NCBI RefSeq assembly: GCF_040744945.1
Contig: NZ_CP160453.1
Coordinates: forward strand, 6,014,001 to 6,078,000
Length of the DNA: 64,000 nucleotides
DNA from: Saccharothrix sp. HUAS TT1
Lineage (GTDB): Bacteria; Actinomycetota; Actinomycetes; Mycobacteriales; Pseudonocardiaceae
Direction of reading: 5' to 3'
Below, piece after piece: positions 35,016 through 44,449 of the stretch. A program made the translations under genes and the position numbers. The notes under the pieces were generated by a model that was not told the DNA's origin, ran no database searches, and worked only from the letters and a program-made list of their open reading frames with translations. Numbering within the stretch: the stretch's first letter is position 1; each line of letters starts with the position of its first letter.

Positions 35016-35918
35016 GTGACGGTGAGCGCGCGCGAGGCGCGGGCGGGGTGGTTGTTCCTCTCGCCCTGGGTGGTCGGGTTCCTGGCGTTCACCGCCGGGC
35101 CGATGCTGTTCAGCCTGTGGCTGTCCCTGACGCACTACGACATGCTCAAACCGCCGACGGTGGTCGGCCTGGAGAACTACCGCGAGGCGTTGAGCGACGA
35201 ACGGGTCGGCACGGCGCTGTACAACACGGTCTTCTACACCGCGCTGCACGTGCCGTCGCAGATCGTGCTGGCGCTGGGCCTGGCGAGCCTGCTGCGCCGG
35301 GCGGGGCGCGCGGGCGGGTTCTTCCGCACCCTGCTGTACCTGCCGGTGATGACGCCGCCGGTCGCGCTGGCCGCGATGTTCCTGCTGCTGCTCAACGGGC
35401 AGAACGGCGCGGTGAACGAATTCCTCGGCTGGTTCGGCTTCCAGGGCCCGAACTGGACCACCGACCCGGTGTGGATCAAGCCGGGGCTGGTGGTGATGAG
35501 CCTGTGGACGGTCGGCAGCACCGCCGTGCTGTACCTGGCGGCGCTGACCCGCGTGCCCCTGGAGCGGTACGAGGCGGCGCAGCTGGACGGCGCGAGCCCG
35601 TGGCGGCAGTTCTGGCACGTGACGCTGCCGGGCATCAGCGGGACGGTGTACTTCACCGTCGTGGTGAACACGATCGCGTCGCTCCAGGTGTTCACCGAGG
35701 CGTACGCGATGTTCTTCGGCGCGCGGGCCAAGGCGTCGGCCGAGGGCGACGCGGCGCTGTTCTACGTGATCCACCTGTTCCAGGAGGCGTTCGGGTCGCT
35801 GCGGATGGGTTACGCGTCGGCGTTGGCGTGGTTGCTGTTCGCGGTGATCGCCGTGATCACCGTCGTGCAGGTGCGGCTGTCGCGCCGGTACGTGCACTAC
35901 GAAGGCGAGCGGTCGTGA
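35016..35918 (+). CDS. ABC sugar permease (UgpA/MsmF type)
   Basis: The 300-residue permease has six hydrophobic helices (WLFLSPWVVGFLAFTAGPMLF first) and an EAA loop YEAAQLDGASPWRQFWHVTLP near residue 187. GTG 35016 is chosen because GGGAGG lies seven bases ahead; GTG 35001 would overlap the lipoprotein stop. It is coupled by a 4-nt overlap to the second permease. Confidence 0.92.
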   Translation: MTVSAREARAGWLFLSPWVVGFLAFTAGPMLFSLWLSLTHYDMLKPPTVVGLENYREALSDERVGTALYNTVFYTALHVPSQIVLALGLASLLRRAGRAGGFFRTLLYLPVMTPPVALAAMFLLLLNGQNGAVNEFLGWFGFQGPNWTTDPVWIKPGLVVMSLWTVGSTAVLYLAALTRVPLERYEAAQLDGASPWRQFWHVTLPGISGTVYFTVVVNTIASLQVFTEAYAMFFGARAKASAEGDAALFYVIHLFQEAFGSLRMGYASALAWLLFAVIAVITVVQVRLSRRYVHYEGERS

Positions 35919-36730
35919 AGCGCGTCGCGGCGTGGGCCGCGCTGGTGGTCGTGGCGGTGGCGTTCGCCTACCCGTTCTGGTGGCTGGTCAGCGCGTCGTT
36001 GAAGGACCGGGCGCACGTGTTCGACAACGCGCTGCTGCCCCGGCCGTTCTCGCCGGGCAACTACGTCGAGGTGTGGCAGGCGGTGCCGCTGCTGACGTGG
36101 ATCGGCAACAGCGTCGCGGTCGGCCTGGCGGCGGCCGGTGCGGCCACGGCGGCGAGCGCGCTGGTGGCGTTCGGGTTCGCGATGTTCCGCTTCCCCGGTC
36201 GCGGGGTGCTGTTCGGCGTGGTGCTGGCGACGATGATGCTGCCCGCCGCGGTGACCATGGTGCCGGTCTACCTGGAGTGGCACGCGCTGGGGCTGGCCAC
36301 CACGCAGGTCCCGCTGTGGGCGCAGAACCTGTTCGGCTCGGCGTTCTACATCTTCCTGCTGCGCCAGTTCTTCCTCGGCCTGCCGCGCGAGGTGTTCGAC
36401 GCGGCGAAGGTCGACGGCGCGAGCTCGTGGCGGCTGTTCACCTCGATGGCGCTGCCGCTGGCGCGGCCCGGTCTGATCGTGGTGTTCGTGTTCGAGCTGA
36501 AGGCCGCGTGGACCGACCTGATCAAGCCGCTGATCTACCTGCGCGAGCCCGAGCTGTACACGTTGCCGCGCGGGTTGAAGGCGGTGCTGGACCGGTTCGG
36601 CGAGGGCGGCGAGCAGCAGTGGGAGCTGGTGCTGGCCGCGAGCGCCATCGCGACCGTGCCGATGGTGCTGCTGTTCCTGGTCGCCCAGCGGCACTTCGTC
36701 CGCGGCACGGTCACCCAGCACGTCGAGTGA
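35915..36730 (+). CDS. ABC sugar permease (UgpE/MalG type)
   Basis: The 271-residue permease opens MKRVAAWAALVVVAVAFAYP, keeps the PFWWLVSASLKD start typical of the MalG group, six hydrophobic helices, and an EAA loop FDAAKVDGASSWRLFTSMALP. The C-terminus VAQRHFVRGTVTQHVE is the usual end of these subunits. No ATP-binding subunit follows, so the importer must share an MsiK-type ATPase encoded elsewhere. Confidence 0.92.
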   Translation: MKRVAAWAALVVVAVAFAYPFWWLVSASLKDRAHVFDNALLPRPFSPGNYVEVWQAVPLLTWIGNSVAVGLAAAGAATAASALVAFGFAMFRFPGRGVLFGVVLATMMLPAAVTMVPVYLEWHALGLATTQVPLWAQNLFGSAFYIFLLRQFFLGLPREVFDAAKVDGASSWRLFTSMALPLARPGLIVVFVFELKAAWTDLIKPLIYLREPELYTLPRGLKAVLDRFGEGGEQQWELVLAASAIATVPMVLLFLVAQRHFVRGTVTQHVE

Positions 36731-36921
36731 CCAGCGGGTTCGGCGCCGGGCCGAGGACGTCGGCGGCGGTGGCCCGTGCGCCACGACCGGGCACGCACTC
36801 GCCGCGTGGTCGAACGGCGGCCCAGCGTGACCGGGTGCCCTGCGGCTGACCTCGAAAAACGAGAGCTTGATAACATCGTGTCACGGCGCCGACGTGCCGT
36901 TCGCTCGGCGAGGATGGCACC
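36731..36921. other. 191-nt gap after the second importer
   Basis: I see no gene. A short CTCG-AAAAA-CGAG hairpin lies at about 36852-36864, and TTGATAACAT follows it, which could be part of a promoter for the next gene. Confidence 0.3.
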
Positions 36922-37332
36922 GTGACCAAGGCACAGAGAATCGCAGCGGCGTGGGCGAGCCTGCCCGCATCGGAGTTGGCCGACCAGGTCCGGCTCCTGG
37001 TGAAGGCCCGCGACGCCGCCGCGCGCGGCGTGTGGTCCGCCGTGCGCGAGGACCCCGTCATCGCCGCGCGCGTGCGCGGCGCGCTGGCGGGGTTGAAGGC
37101 CGAGTACCGCGGGCACCGCGACGAGGCGATGTGGTTGATGTGGATCGGCCAGGTCCAGCAGCAGCTGGCCGCACCGGTCCCCGCCGCCGTCCCGGTCGTG
37201 GAGACCGCGGTCGACGTCGAGCCCGAGCCGGTGCTGGAGCAGTGGGCGCCCCGCCAGGAGCCGACCACCCCGCGCCCGCCCAGCGACGCGCCCCAGGTGC
37301 TGTTCCAGGAGCCGGCCTCGTCCACGAACTGA
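36922..37332 (+). CDS. Unknown 136-residue protein
   Basis: The GTG at 36922 opens a frame with a folded-looking N-terminal half (MTKAQRIAAAWASLPASELA; EAMWLMWIGQVQQQLAAPV) and a Pro/Glu-rich tail (TTPRPPSDAPQVLFQEPAS). Third-position GC is high and the frame is closed by TGA without a competing frame. No signal peptide or membrane helix. I recognise no family; it is a single-gene unit between the ABC importer and the TetR regulator. Confidence 0.6.
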   Translation: MTKAQRIAAAWASLPASELADQVRLLVKARDAAARGVWSAVREDPVIAARVRGALAGLKAEYRGHRDEAMWLMWIGQVQQQLAAPVPAAVPVVETAVDVEPEPVLEQWAPRQEPTTPRPPSDAPQVLFQEPASSTN

Positions 37333-37447
37333 CCCCTGCGCGAACCGACCCCCGCGCGAGGACGACCGGGACGGGTCTCGCGGTCGACCGGCGGTCGCGC
37401 GATGATGCCGGTGCGCCGGACGGGCCGGCGGGAAGCGGGGTGCGGCG

Positions 37448-38017
37448 GTGGGGTCGACCGGCGCCCGGCGGGTGGTCAGCCGGGACCAGGTGGTGCGCGG
37501 CGCCTGCCGGTTCTTCCTGCGGCACGGCCGGGTCGACATGGAGGCGTTGGCGACGAGCCTCGCCATCAGCCGGGCCACGCTCTACCGGGTCGTGCACAGC
37601 CGGGACGGGCTGCTCGCCGACGTGCTGTGGGCGCTCGCCGACCGCCTGCTGGCCAGGGCCAGGCAGGAGCGGACGAACGGCGGCGTCGAGGGCGTCCTGG
37701 AAGTCACCCGGCGGTTCGTCGGCGACCTGCGCGCGGCCGGGCCGTTCCGGGCGTTCCTGCGCGGCGAGCCCGAGACGGCGGCCAGGGTGCTGTTCAACGC
37801 CTCCGGCGGCGTGCACCGGCGGGCGGTGTCGGCGCAGAAGGAGATCCTGCTGGAGGTCGACGGCGGGCCGTGGTCGACGGCGGCGCTGGACCAGGTGGCG
37901 TTCCTGTACGTGCGCATCGTCGAGTCCACCCTGTACGCCGAGCTGCTGACCGGCGCGCCGCTGGACCCGGACCTCGCCGAGACGGCCGCGCGGACCGTGC
38001 TGCTCCAGCACCGCTGA
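37448..38017 (+). CDS. TetR-type regulator, QsdR-like
   Basis: The 189-residue protein has an N-terminal HTH (VVRGACRFFLRHGRVDMEALATSLAISRATLYRVVHS, residues ~15-52) with the TetR turn SRATLYR, and a helical C-domain (GPFRAFLRGEPETAARVLFNA) resembling the QsdR group of the TetR superfamily. It starts with GTG at 37448. The downstream secreted hydrolases at 38.1-40.8 kb are on the same strand and could be its targets, but no operator was identified. Confidence 0.85.
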   Translation: MGSTGARRVVSRDQVVRGACRFFLRHGRVDMEALATSLAISRATLYRVVHSRDGLLADVLWALADRLLARARQERTNGGVEGVLEVTRRFVGDLRAAGPFRAFLRGEPETAARVLFNASGGVHRRAVSAQKEILLEVDGGPWSTAALDQVAFLYVRIVESTLYAELLTGAPLDPDLAETAARTVLLQHR

Positions 38018-38123
38018 CCCGGCTGCGACGGCGGTCTCACGATCGCCGCGCGTCCTGGTGCGGGCTGTCATCGCCTGGCTACCGTCGGTGCCGATCCCAT
38101 CCCCCATCGCTGTGGGAGCCGGT

Positions 38124-39479
38124 ATGTCCCCTTCACCGTGGCGTCGCCTCGCCCTGGCCGCGGCCGTGCTCGGCCTGCTGCTCCCGACGCCCGCCTCCGC
38201 CACCACTGCCGAGGGTCCCGCGCCTCGGGTCGTCGGCCCGCTGCCCGGGACCGCGCCGGGCGACCGGCTGGCCGACCGGATCGAGGACACCTACCCGTTC
38301 TTCGCCACGCCCGACGACCTCGCCGCGGCCGGTTACGTCGAGCAGGAGTTCCACCTCTCCGGCGCCGCGACCGGCTGGGCCGTCGACGGCACGCAGGTCG
38401 CCACCGACGTCCCGTACACGACCAGGGTGGTCGTGCGCCGGCCCGCGCGCGCCCGGGACTACAACGGCACCGCCCTGGTCGAGTGGCAGAACGTCACCGC
38501 CGGGTACGACCTGGACGCGCTGTGGAACGCCGACTCCGTCGTCCGGGCGGGTTACGCCTGGGTCGGCGTGTCGGCGCAGCGGGTCGGGGTCGACCAGCTC
38601 CGCGCCTGGAGCCCCGCCCGGTACGGGAACCTGGACGTGACCGGCGGCGGCCGGTTCACCGCCGACGAGCTGTCCTACGACGTGTTCACCCAGGCGGGCC
38701 GGGCGGTCGAGTCGGGCGCGGTCCTGGGCGGCCTGCGGACCAGGACCGTGCTGGCCATCGGCGCCTCGCAGTCCGCGGCCCGGATGACCGTGCTGTACGA
38801 CCGGGTCCTGCCGCAGCAGCGGCCGGTGTTCGACGGCTACGGCTACGTCGTCGGCAGCGCGCCGACCAGGGTCGGCGCCGAACCCGTCTTCCAGGTCCAG
38901 TCGGAGACCGACGTGCGCGGGGCGACCCGTCCCGCCGACACCGACCGGTTCCGCCGCTGGGAGGTCGCGGGCGCGGCCCACTCCGGCTACGAGGGCCAGC
39001 GCTACCGCGAGCCGATCTCCGAGCGCGACCTCGGCGGCGCGCCCCGGTACGAGTGCGCCCGGCCACCGTTCAGCCGGGTGCCGATGCACCACGTCACCGC
39101 CGCCGCCTACGACCACCTGCGCCGGTGGGTCGAGCGCGGCACGCCGCCGCCGACCGCCCGGCCGCTGGAGTTCGAGGCCGACGGCGTCACCAAGAAGCGC
39201 GACGGGCTGGGCCTGGCCCTGGGCGGCATCCGGTTGTCGCAGGTGTCCACGCCCCGGGCGCTGAACACGGGCGACAACGCCGGTGAGACGTTCTGCCGCC
39301 TGTTCGGCGCGCACGAGCCGTTCGACGCGGCGACGCTGGCCCGCCTCTACCCCACCCGCGGCGACTACCTGCGCGGTGTGGTCGCCACCGACGCGGCCAA
39401 CGTGCACGCGGGCTACCTGCTGCCCGCCGACGCGCGGCAGAACCTGGCGGACGCCCTGAGCACCGGAGGACAGCGATGA
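38124..39479 (+). CDS. Secreted alpha/beta-hydrolase-domain protein (Abhydrolase_10 type)
   Basis: This 451-residue protein has a Sec signal peptide (SPWRRLALAAAVLGLLLPTPASA) and a hydrolase core with the elbow TVLAIGASQSAARMTVLY: the nucleophile motif is G-A-S-Q-S rather than GxSxG, as in the PF20091 family. Further segments RVVVRRPARARDYNGTALVEWQNV and VAGAAHSGYEGQ (catalytic His region) fit the same family. GGGAGCCGGT precedes ATG 38124. It is coupled by a 4-nt overlap to the second hydrolase. The substrate is unknown. Confidence 0.85.
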   Translation: MSPSPWRRLALAAAVLGLLLPTPASATTAEGPAPRVVGPLPGTAPGDRLADRIEDTYPFFATPDDLAAAGYVEQEFHLSGAATGWAVDGTQVATDVPYTTRVVVRRPARARDYNGTALVEWQNVTAGYDLDALWNADSVVRAGYAWVGVSAQRVGVDQLRAWSPARYGNLDVTGGGRFTADELSYDVFTQAGRAVESGAVLGGLRTRTVLAIGASQSAARMTVLYDRVLPQQRPVFDGYGYVVGSAPTRVGAEPVFQVQSETDVRGATRPADTDRFRRWEVAGAAHSGYEGQRYREPISERDLGGAPRYECARPPFSRVPMHHVTAAAYDHLRRWVERGTPPPTARPLEFEADGVTKKRDGLGLALGGIRLSQVSTPRALNTGDNAGETFCRLFGAHEPFDAATLARLYPTRGDYLRGVVATDAANVHAGYLLPADARQNLADALSTGGQR

Positions 39480-40759
39480 GGATCCTCCTCGTGGCACTGG
39501 CGGTCGCGCTCGTGTCGACCGTCGCCGCGACACCCGCCCAAGCCCAACAGCTGACGCCGATCGTCTTCGTGCACGGCCAGCAGGGTTCGGCGCAGCAGTG
39601 GCAGTCCAACGCCAAGCGGTTCTCCGGCAACGGCTACCCGGACGCGCTGCTGCACGCCTACGAGTACGACACCAGCGTCCCCACCAACGACCTCGCCGTG
39701 GCCGACCTGGAGGTCTTCATCGCCGGCGTCCGGGCCCGCACCGGCTCGTCCGCCGTGGACGTCATCGCGCACTCGCGCGGCACCACCGTCATGCACGCCT
39801 ACCTCGCCGTGCCGGAGCGGGCCGCGTCGGTGCGGCGGTACGTCAACGTGGACGGCCGGTCCAGCGCCACGCCGCCCGGTGGCGTGCCGACGCTGGCGCT
39901 GTGGGGCAGCCTGCAGCCCAACGGCTCCATCGGCGGCGCGACCAACGTCCACCTGACCACCCTGGGCCACACCGAGACCACCACGTCGGCCGACGGTTTC
40001 GCCCACGTGCACCGCTTCCTGCGCGGCCGGTCCGCGTTGACCACCCGCGTGCTGCCCGAACTGCCGTCCTCGGTGCGGATCGCGGGCCGGGCCACGTACT
40101 ACCCGCAGAACGCGGGCGTCGAGGGCGTCGTTCAGGTGTGGGAGCTGGACAGCCGCACCGGCGCGCGGCGCGGCGAGGTCCGGCACAGCGTCCGGACCGG
40201 CGCGGACGGCGCGTTCGGCCCGCTGCCGGTCAACGGCCGCCGGCACTACGAGCTGGTGGTGCTGCGCGACGGCGAGCCGCCGCACCACTTCTACTTCGAG
40301 CCGTTCGAGCGCAGCGACCGGTTCCTCCGGTTGCAGGTGTCGCGCCCGGGGGGCATCGCCGACCAGGTCGACCGGTGCCCGGCGCACACCGCGCTGACCG
40401 TCATCCGCAACCGCGAGTGGTGGTCGGACCAGCCCGACAGCGACCGGCTGGAACTCGACGGCGTGAACGTCCTCGCCCCGGCCGTGTCGCCCAAGCTCCG
40501 CCAGGTCCTGGCCGCGTTCGCGTTCGACGACGGCTGCGACCGGGCCTCGACGCCGGGCGTCGTGCTGCCGCCGTTCGCCGCGCTGCCGTTCCTGACCGGT
40601 GTCGACGCCTACCTGCCCGCCCAGCCGGGCGGCGGTGACCCGGTCCTGGTCACCCAGACCGCGCGCGGCAGCGGTGGGGCGTCGCGGACGATCGCGGTGC
40701 CGAACCTGCCGTCGGACGAGCACTCGGTCACCGTGCAGTTCAAGGACTACCTGGACTAG
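39476..40759 (+). CDS. Secreted lipase-like alpha/beta hydrolase
   Basis: The 427-residue protein has a signal peptide (MRILLVALAVALVSTVAA, cleavage after AQA) and a lipase-like hydrolase domain: oxyanion-hole strand IVFVHGQQGSAQQWQ, nucleophile DVIAHSRGTTVMHAYL (A-H-S-R-G), catalytic His in LTTLGHTETTTSADG. Residues ~195-427 form an extra beta-rich region (VRIAGRATYYPQNAGVEGVV) with a carboxypeptidase-regulatory or lipid-binding look. It follows the previous secreted hydrolase with 4-nt overlap, so both are probably co-expressed. Confidence 0.85.
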   Translation: MRILLVALAVALVSTVAATPAQAQQLTPIVFVHGQQGSAQQWQSNAKRFSGNGYPDALLHAYEYDTSVPTNDLAVADLEVFIAGVRARTGSSAVDVIAHSRGTTVMHAYLAVPERAASVRRYVNVDGRSSATPPGGVPTLALWGSLQPNGSIGGATNVHLTTLGHTETTTSADGFAHVHRFLRGRSALTTRVLPELPSSVRIAGRATYYPQNAGVEGVVQVWELDSRTGARRGEVRHSVRTGADGAFGPLPVNGRRHYELVVLRDGEPPHHFYFEPFERSDRFLRLQVSRPGGIADQVDRCPAHTALTVIRNREWWSDQPDSDRLELDGVNVLAPAVSPKLRQVLAAFAFDDGCDRASTPGVVLPPFAALPFLTGVDAYLPAQPGGGDPVLVTQTARGSGGASRTIAVPNLPSDEHSVTVQFKDYLD

Positions 40760-40832
40760 CCCCGAGTGGATCGGTCCGGGGTGGAACCGGACGGCCGCGC
40801 GCGACGTCCCCCTGAGCGGAGAAGGGGGTCGC

Positions 40833-41417
40833 ATGGTCGAGCGCGGGTCGCGGTGGCGGTCGCCCTGGCCGCCGGTGATCGCCGCCGCGGCGCCGGTGCT
40901 GCTCACGGCGTGGTCGGTCAGCCCGCCCGGCGGCTACTTCACGATGGCGCTGGTCGCGTTGCTGTGCTGGGTCGTGGTGGGCCTGCTGTGGCTGGTCGTC
41001 GGTGTCCGGGCCGTGGTCGCGCTGCCGCGACCGCGGCTGCGGCACGTCGGCCGGCTGTGGCCGTTCCTGGTGCTGCCGGCGCTGGCGGTGACCACGGAGG
41101 TGGTGATCGACTCCGGCGTGGTGCAGCGCTGGGCGTTCGACGTCCACCGGTCCGGGTTGGAGGCGCTGGTCGCGGACGTGCGTGCGGCGCCGGACCAGCG
41201 GCTGACCGACCGGCGGGTCGGGCTGTACGAGGTGGCGACGGCGTCCGCCGACCCGCTCGGCGGCTGCACGCTGCTCACCGTGGCGGACGCCGGGTTCCTG
41301 GACCGGACCGGGTTCGCGCACTGCCCGCACCGACCGCCGGTGGGCGTCGTGGGCGGTGAAGGGCTGGTGTACGAGCCGGTCGACGGCCCGTGGCACGTGT
41401 TCACCCACCGGTGGTGA
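40833..41417 (+). CDS. Membrane protein of unknown function
   Basis: The 194-residue protein begins with ATG 40833 behind GGAGAAGGGGG and has three hydrophobic segments (PWPPVIAAAAPVLLTAWSV; FTMALVALLCWVVVGLLWLV; LWPFLVLPALAVTTEVVI), then an extracellular C-domain with paired Cys (LGGCTLLTVADAGFLDRTGF and AHCPHRPPVG) that may form a disulfide. Unnamed actinomycete membrane proteins of this layout are common. It ends 2 nt before the convergent M20 gene stop. Confidence 0.75.
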   Translation: MVERGSRWRSPWPPVIAAAAPVLLTAWSVSPPGGYFTMALVALLCWVVVGLLWLVVGVRAVVALPRPRLRHVGRLWPFLVLPALAVTTEVVIDSGVVQRWAFDVHRSGLEALVADVRAAPDQRLTDRRVGLYEVATASADPLGGCTLLTVADAGFLDRTGFAHCPHRPPVGVVGGEGLVYEPVDGPWHVFTHRW

Positions 41418-41419
41418 CG

Positions 41420-42700
41420 TCAGGCCAGCGCGGCGAGGGCGGCGTGGACCAGCGCGCGCACGCCGACCGGCAGGGCGCGTTCGTCGGCGTGGAAGGTCGG
41501 CTGGTGCAGGTCGCCCTGCGGGCCCTCCCCCGACCAGGCGCCCAGCCGCGCGTACGAGCCCGGCACGTGTTCGAGGTACCAGCCGAAGTCCTCGCCACCG
41601 GAGGACTGGGCGGTCGGCGCGACGGCCTGCGGGCCGACGGCGGCGGCGATCGCGGCCTGGAGCAGGAGCGTGCTGCCCGGGTCGTTGTCCACCACCGGCA
41701 CGGCCCGGACGTGGTCGAGCTCGAACCGCACGCCCGTCGGGCGCAGCAGCGAGCCGAGGATCTCCTGCACCAGGGCGGGCAGCTGGGCGTTGACCACCGG
41801 GTCGCCGGTGCGCAGCGTGCCGCGCAGGACGCCTTCGCGCGGCGTGCCGGCGGGTGTTTCGGGCGCGTCCATCCGACCCCACGCCAGCACCGTGCCGGAG
41901 CGGGGGTCGACGCGGCGGGCGAGCATCGCGGGCAGGCCGGTGGCCACCACGCCCAGCGCGTGCACCACGTCGGAGCTCAGCTCGTTGCGCCGGCCCGCGC
42001 CGCACGCGGTGACCCGCAGTTCGAGCATGTCGCACGCCGACGTGACGGGTCCGACCCTGGTCCCGATCCGACCGACGAGCACCTTGGGGTCGCAGTGCAG
42101 GCCGAAGATCCGCTCCACGCCCTCGACGCCGCCCGCCGCGATCACGTCGTGCGCGCCGCCCGGCTCCTCCTCGGCCGGTTGGAACAGCAGCCGCACCCGG
42201 CCGGGCAACCCGGGCGCGGACGCCAGCGCCGCCGCCGCGCCGAGCAGGATCGCGGTGTGCACGTCGTGCCCGCACGCGTGCGAGACGCCCGGCACGCGTG
42301 AGGCGAAGGGCAGGCCGGTGGTCTCCTCCACCGCCAGGGCGTCGATGTCGGCGCGCAGGGCGACGCAGCGCGGCCCGGCGCCGACCTCGCAGATCACGCC
42401 GGTGCCGACGGGCAGCACGCGGGGGTCCAGCCCGAGCGAGCGCAGCACCTCGACGATCGTGGCCGTGGTGCGGAACTCCTCGCGCATCGGCTCGGGGTTC
42501 GCGTGCAGGGTGCGCCGCCACGACACGACCCGGGCCAGGTTCGCCGCGAGCCAGTCGTCCAGCCACTCAGGTCCGCGCCCGGCGCCGAGGTCGGGCACCG
42601 GCGCCGGGTCCTCGACCGCCGGGTCGAGCGGGACGACGTCGATCGCCGTCGGCGCGGGAGCGGGCGACGGCGGCAGCAGGTTGCTCACGACGGGGTTCAT
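41420..42700 (-). CDS. M20-family amidohydrolase/peptidase
   Basis: The ~426-residue protein hydrolyses an amide, typically an N-acyl amino acid. Metal-binding motifs are visible: CVALRADIDALAVEE with the catalytic Asp region, SHACGHDVHTAILLGAA, LLFQPAEEEPGGAHD and the late SSGGEDFGWYLEH. A lid/dimerisation domain lies between. Neither ATG 42700 nor GTG 42739 has a good ribosome site; ATG 42700 is chosen by length. The ~45-residue Pro-rich N-terminal extension before the family start (PEWLDDWLAANLARVVSWRR) is unusual. Confidence 0.88.
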   Translation of the reverse strand: MNPVVSNLLPPSPAPAPTAIDVVPLDPAVEDPAPVPDLGAGRGPEWLDDWLAANLARVVSWRRTLHANPEPMREEFRTTATIVEVLRSLGLDPRVLPVGTGVICEVGAGPRCVALRADIDALAVEETTGLPFASRVPGVSHACGHDVHTAILLGAAAALASAPGLPGRVRLLFQPAEEEPGGAHDVIAAGGVEGVERIFGLHCDPKVLVGRIGTRVGPVTSACDMLELRVTACGAGRRNELSSDVVHALGVVATGLPAMLARRVDPRSGTVLAWGRMDAPETPAGTPREGVLRGTLRTGDPVVNAQLPALVQEILGSLLRPTGVRFELDHVRAVPVVDNDPGSTLLLQAAIAAAVGPQAVAPTAQSSGGEDFGWYLEHVPGSYARLGAWSGEGPQGDLHQPTFHADERALPVGVRALVHAALAALA

Positions 42701-42851
42701 GGTGGCGACATGATGGCGCACGTTCCGTGCAAGATCCACTGCACTGAGTCGCTACCGCCCGATCGGGTGAGCGATTGCCGCGCACCGCCCCGGTGATCGG
42801 AATTCCGGTGGGGAGCGGCGGAGAATCGTCGATCCGGCCACCGGGCCGGCG

Positions 42852-43191
42852 GTGCCCTACGCGGGCCCGAGGGGTGTGCGCGCCCTGCTCGTGGACGACG
42901 TGCCGTGGGTGCCGAAGCCGCGCGGCGCGCTGATGCGCGAGTTGCGCTCCGCCGACAGCCCTCCCCACTCGCACATCCCGGCCGTGCCCGCGCTGTGGGT
43001 TGGCCGGTGAGGGCCTGGGCGCTCGGGTCGGGGCCGGGCTGGAGCGCCCGGGCGCACTGGACCTGCTCGACCCGGTCCGGGAGGTGCCGGACACCGGGAC
43101 CACGTTCGCCGACCAGGCCGTCCGCCGGCGGGAGGGCGAGTTCGGCCGCGACCCGGCCCGCTACGTCGCCGCGTTCCGGGTCCCCGGTTGA
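42852..43191 (+). pseudogene. Decayed ORF of unknown origin
   Basis: Two short frames follow each other with coding-like composition. One starts at GTG 42852, reads YAGPRGVRALLVDDVPWVPK and HSHIPAVPALWVGR and stops at 43010. The other (about 43000-43191) reads LDLLDPVREVPDTGTTFADQ and FGRDPARYVAAFRVPG and ends in TGA. The segments look like parts of one protein broken by a frameshift, but I do not recognise the family. The second frame overlaps the epimerase 3' end by 31 nt. Confidence 0.35.
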
Positions 43192-44390
43192 CCGACGAGT
43201 CCGGCTCCCCGGTCAAGGTCCGCGGCCACCGCGAGCCGCCGCACCAGCTCCAGGCAGAGGCGACCGTTGTGGTAGCAGCACTTCCACATCCCGGCCGCCT
43301 CCTTCCGCAGCGGCACGCCGGCCGCGTCCCGGCCGTAGAGCCACTCGCCGGTCGGTCGCGGGTCGACCACCCCGGTGGCGATGTAGTCCCAGGTGTCGAG
43401 CGCCAGCGCGCGGAACGCCGGGTCGCCGGTGCGCTCGTGCGCGTTGAGGAAGCCGACGACCGCCTCGGCCTGCACCCACCAGACGCGGGTCGCGTCGAGC
43501 CGCCCGCCGACCGACTCGTTGGCCACCGAGCCGTCCGCGAGCACCGCCCGCTCGGCCGTGCCGGACGCCAGCCCGACCACGACGTCCGACAGGTCGCCGC
43601 CGACCTCGTGGCACGCCTCGTCGATCAGCCAGCTCGCCTCGACGTCGTGCCCGAACGACATGACGTCGCCCAGCTCGCGCCACCCGGAGTCGAGGAACAC
43701 CCGCAGCGAGCGGCGACGCGGGTCGTAGAACCGGTCGCGGAAGGTGTGCAGCAACGCCGTGACGCGATCGGCCACGGCCGGGGTCGGCGCCACGACGTGG
43801 TAGGCGGTCAACGCCTCCAGCACGTGCAGGTGGGTGTTCATGGTGATGTCGGCGAGGGTGTGCTCGCCGAGCAGGGCGTTCGGCTTCGGCGTCCAGGCCC
43901 GGTCGAACTGCTCGCGGTAGGCGCCGCTCGCCGGGTCGTGCCCGACGCCGGTGATCAGGTCGTGCAACGCCGTCGCGCGGGCCAGCGCGTCCGGGTCGCC
44001 GGTCGCGCGGTGGTACTCGCTGAACGCGTAGAGCGCGAAAGCCTGGGCGTAGACGTGCTTGTCGGTGTCCGCCGGCGCGCCGGTGCGGTCGACCGACCAG
44101 AACACCCCGCCGTGCTCGGCGTCGAGGAGGTGCGCGGTGACGAACCGGTACGCGTGCCGCGCGGCGGCCAGGTAGGAGGGGTCGCCGAACAGCCGGTGGG
44201 CGGCGGAGAAGGTCCACAGGAACCGGCACGTGAGGACCGCGCCCTTGTCCGCCTCGCGGTGGACCACCAGGTCCGCGTCGACGTGGCCGTGGATGCCGCC
44301 GTGCTCGCGGTCGACCAGCCCCAGCCAGAACGGCAGGATGCGGTGCCGCAGCTCGGTCTCCGCCTGCTCGCGCAGGTCCTGGTCGATCAT
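43161..44390 (-). CDS. N-acylglucosamine/cellobiose 2-epimerase-family enzyme
   Basis: The 409-residue protein is an (alpha/alpha)6 barrel of the AGE family. Typical segments: LPFWLGLVDREHGGIHGHVD, KGAVLTCRFLWTFSAAHRLF, DTDKHVYAQAFALYAFSEYH, NTHLHVLEALTAYH, MSFGHDVEASWLIDEACHE, and ATRVWWVQAEAVVGF followed by KCCYHNGRLCLEL. The two catalytic His of the family correspond to those in the GHDVE and CYHNGR stretches. The length and HVYAQAF pattern fit cellobiose 2-epimerases better than NANA-pathway enzymes. ATG 44390 has GGGGTGACGCG ahead. Role probably isomerisation of imported disaccharides. Confidence 0.88.
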   Translation of the reverse strand: MIDQDLREQAETELRHRILPFWLGLVDREHGGIHGHVDADLVVHREADKGAVLTCRFLWTFSAAHRLFGDPSYLAAARHAYRFVTAHLLDAEHGGVFWSVDRTGAPADTDKHVYAQAFALYAFSEYHRATGDPDALARATALHDLITGVGHDPASGAYREQFDRAWTPKPNALLGEHTLADITMNTHLHVLEALTAYHVVAPTPAVADRVTALLHTFRDRFYDPRRRSLRVFLDSGWRELGDVMSFGHDVEASWLIDEACHEVGGDLSDVVVGLASGTAERAVLADGSVANESVGGRLDATRVWWVQAEAVVGFLNAHERTGDPAFRALALDTWDYIATGVVDPRPTGEWLYGRDAAGVPLRKEAAGMWKCCYHNGRLCLELVRRLAVAADLDRGAGLVGQPGTRNAAT

Positions 44391-44449
44391 CGCGTCACCC
44401 CGTGCCCCCTGGTGGTCCGCGCCCGCCGGGCGGGGCGCGGCTCCGGAGC

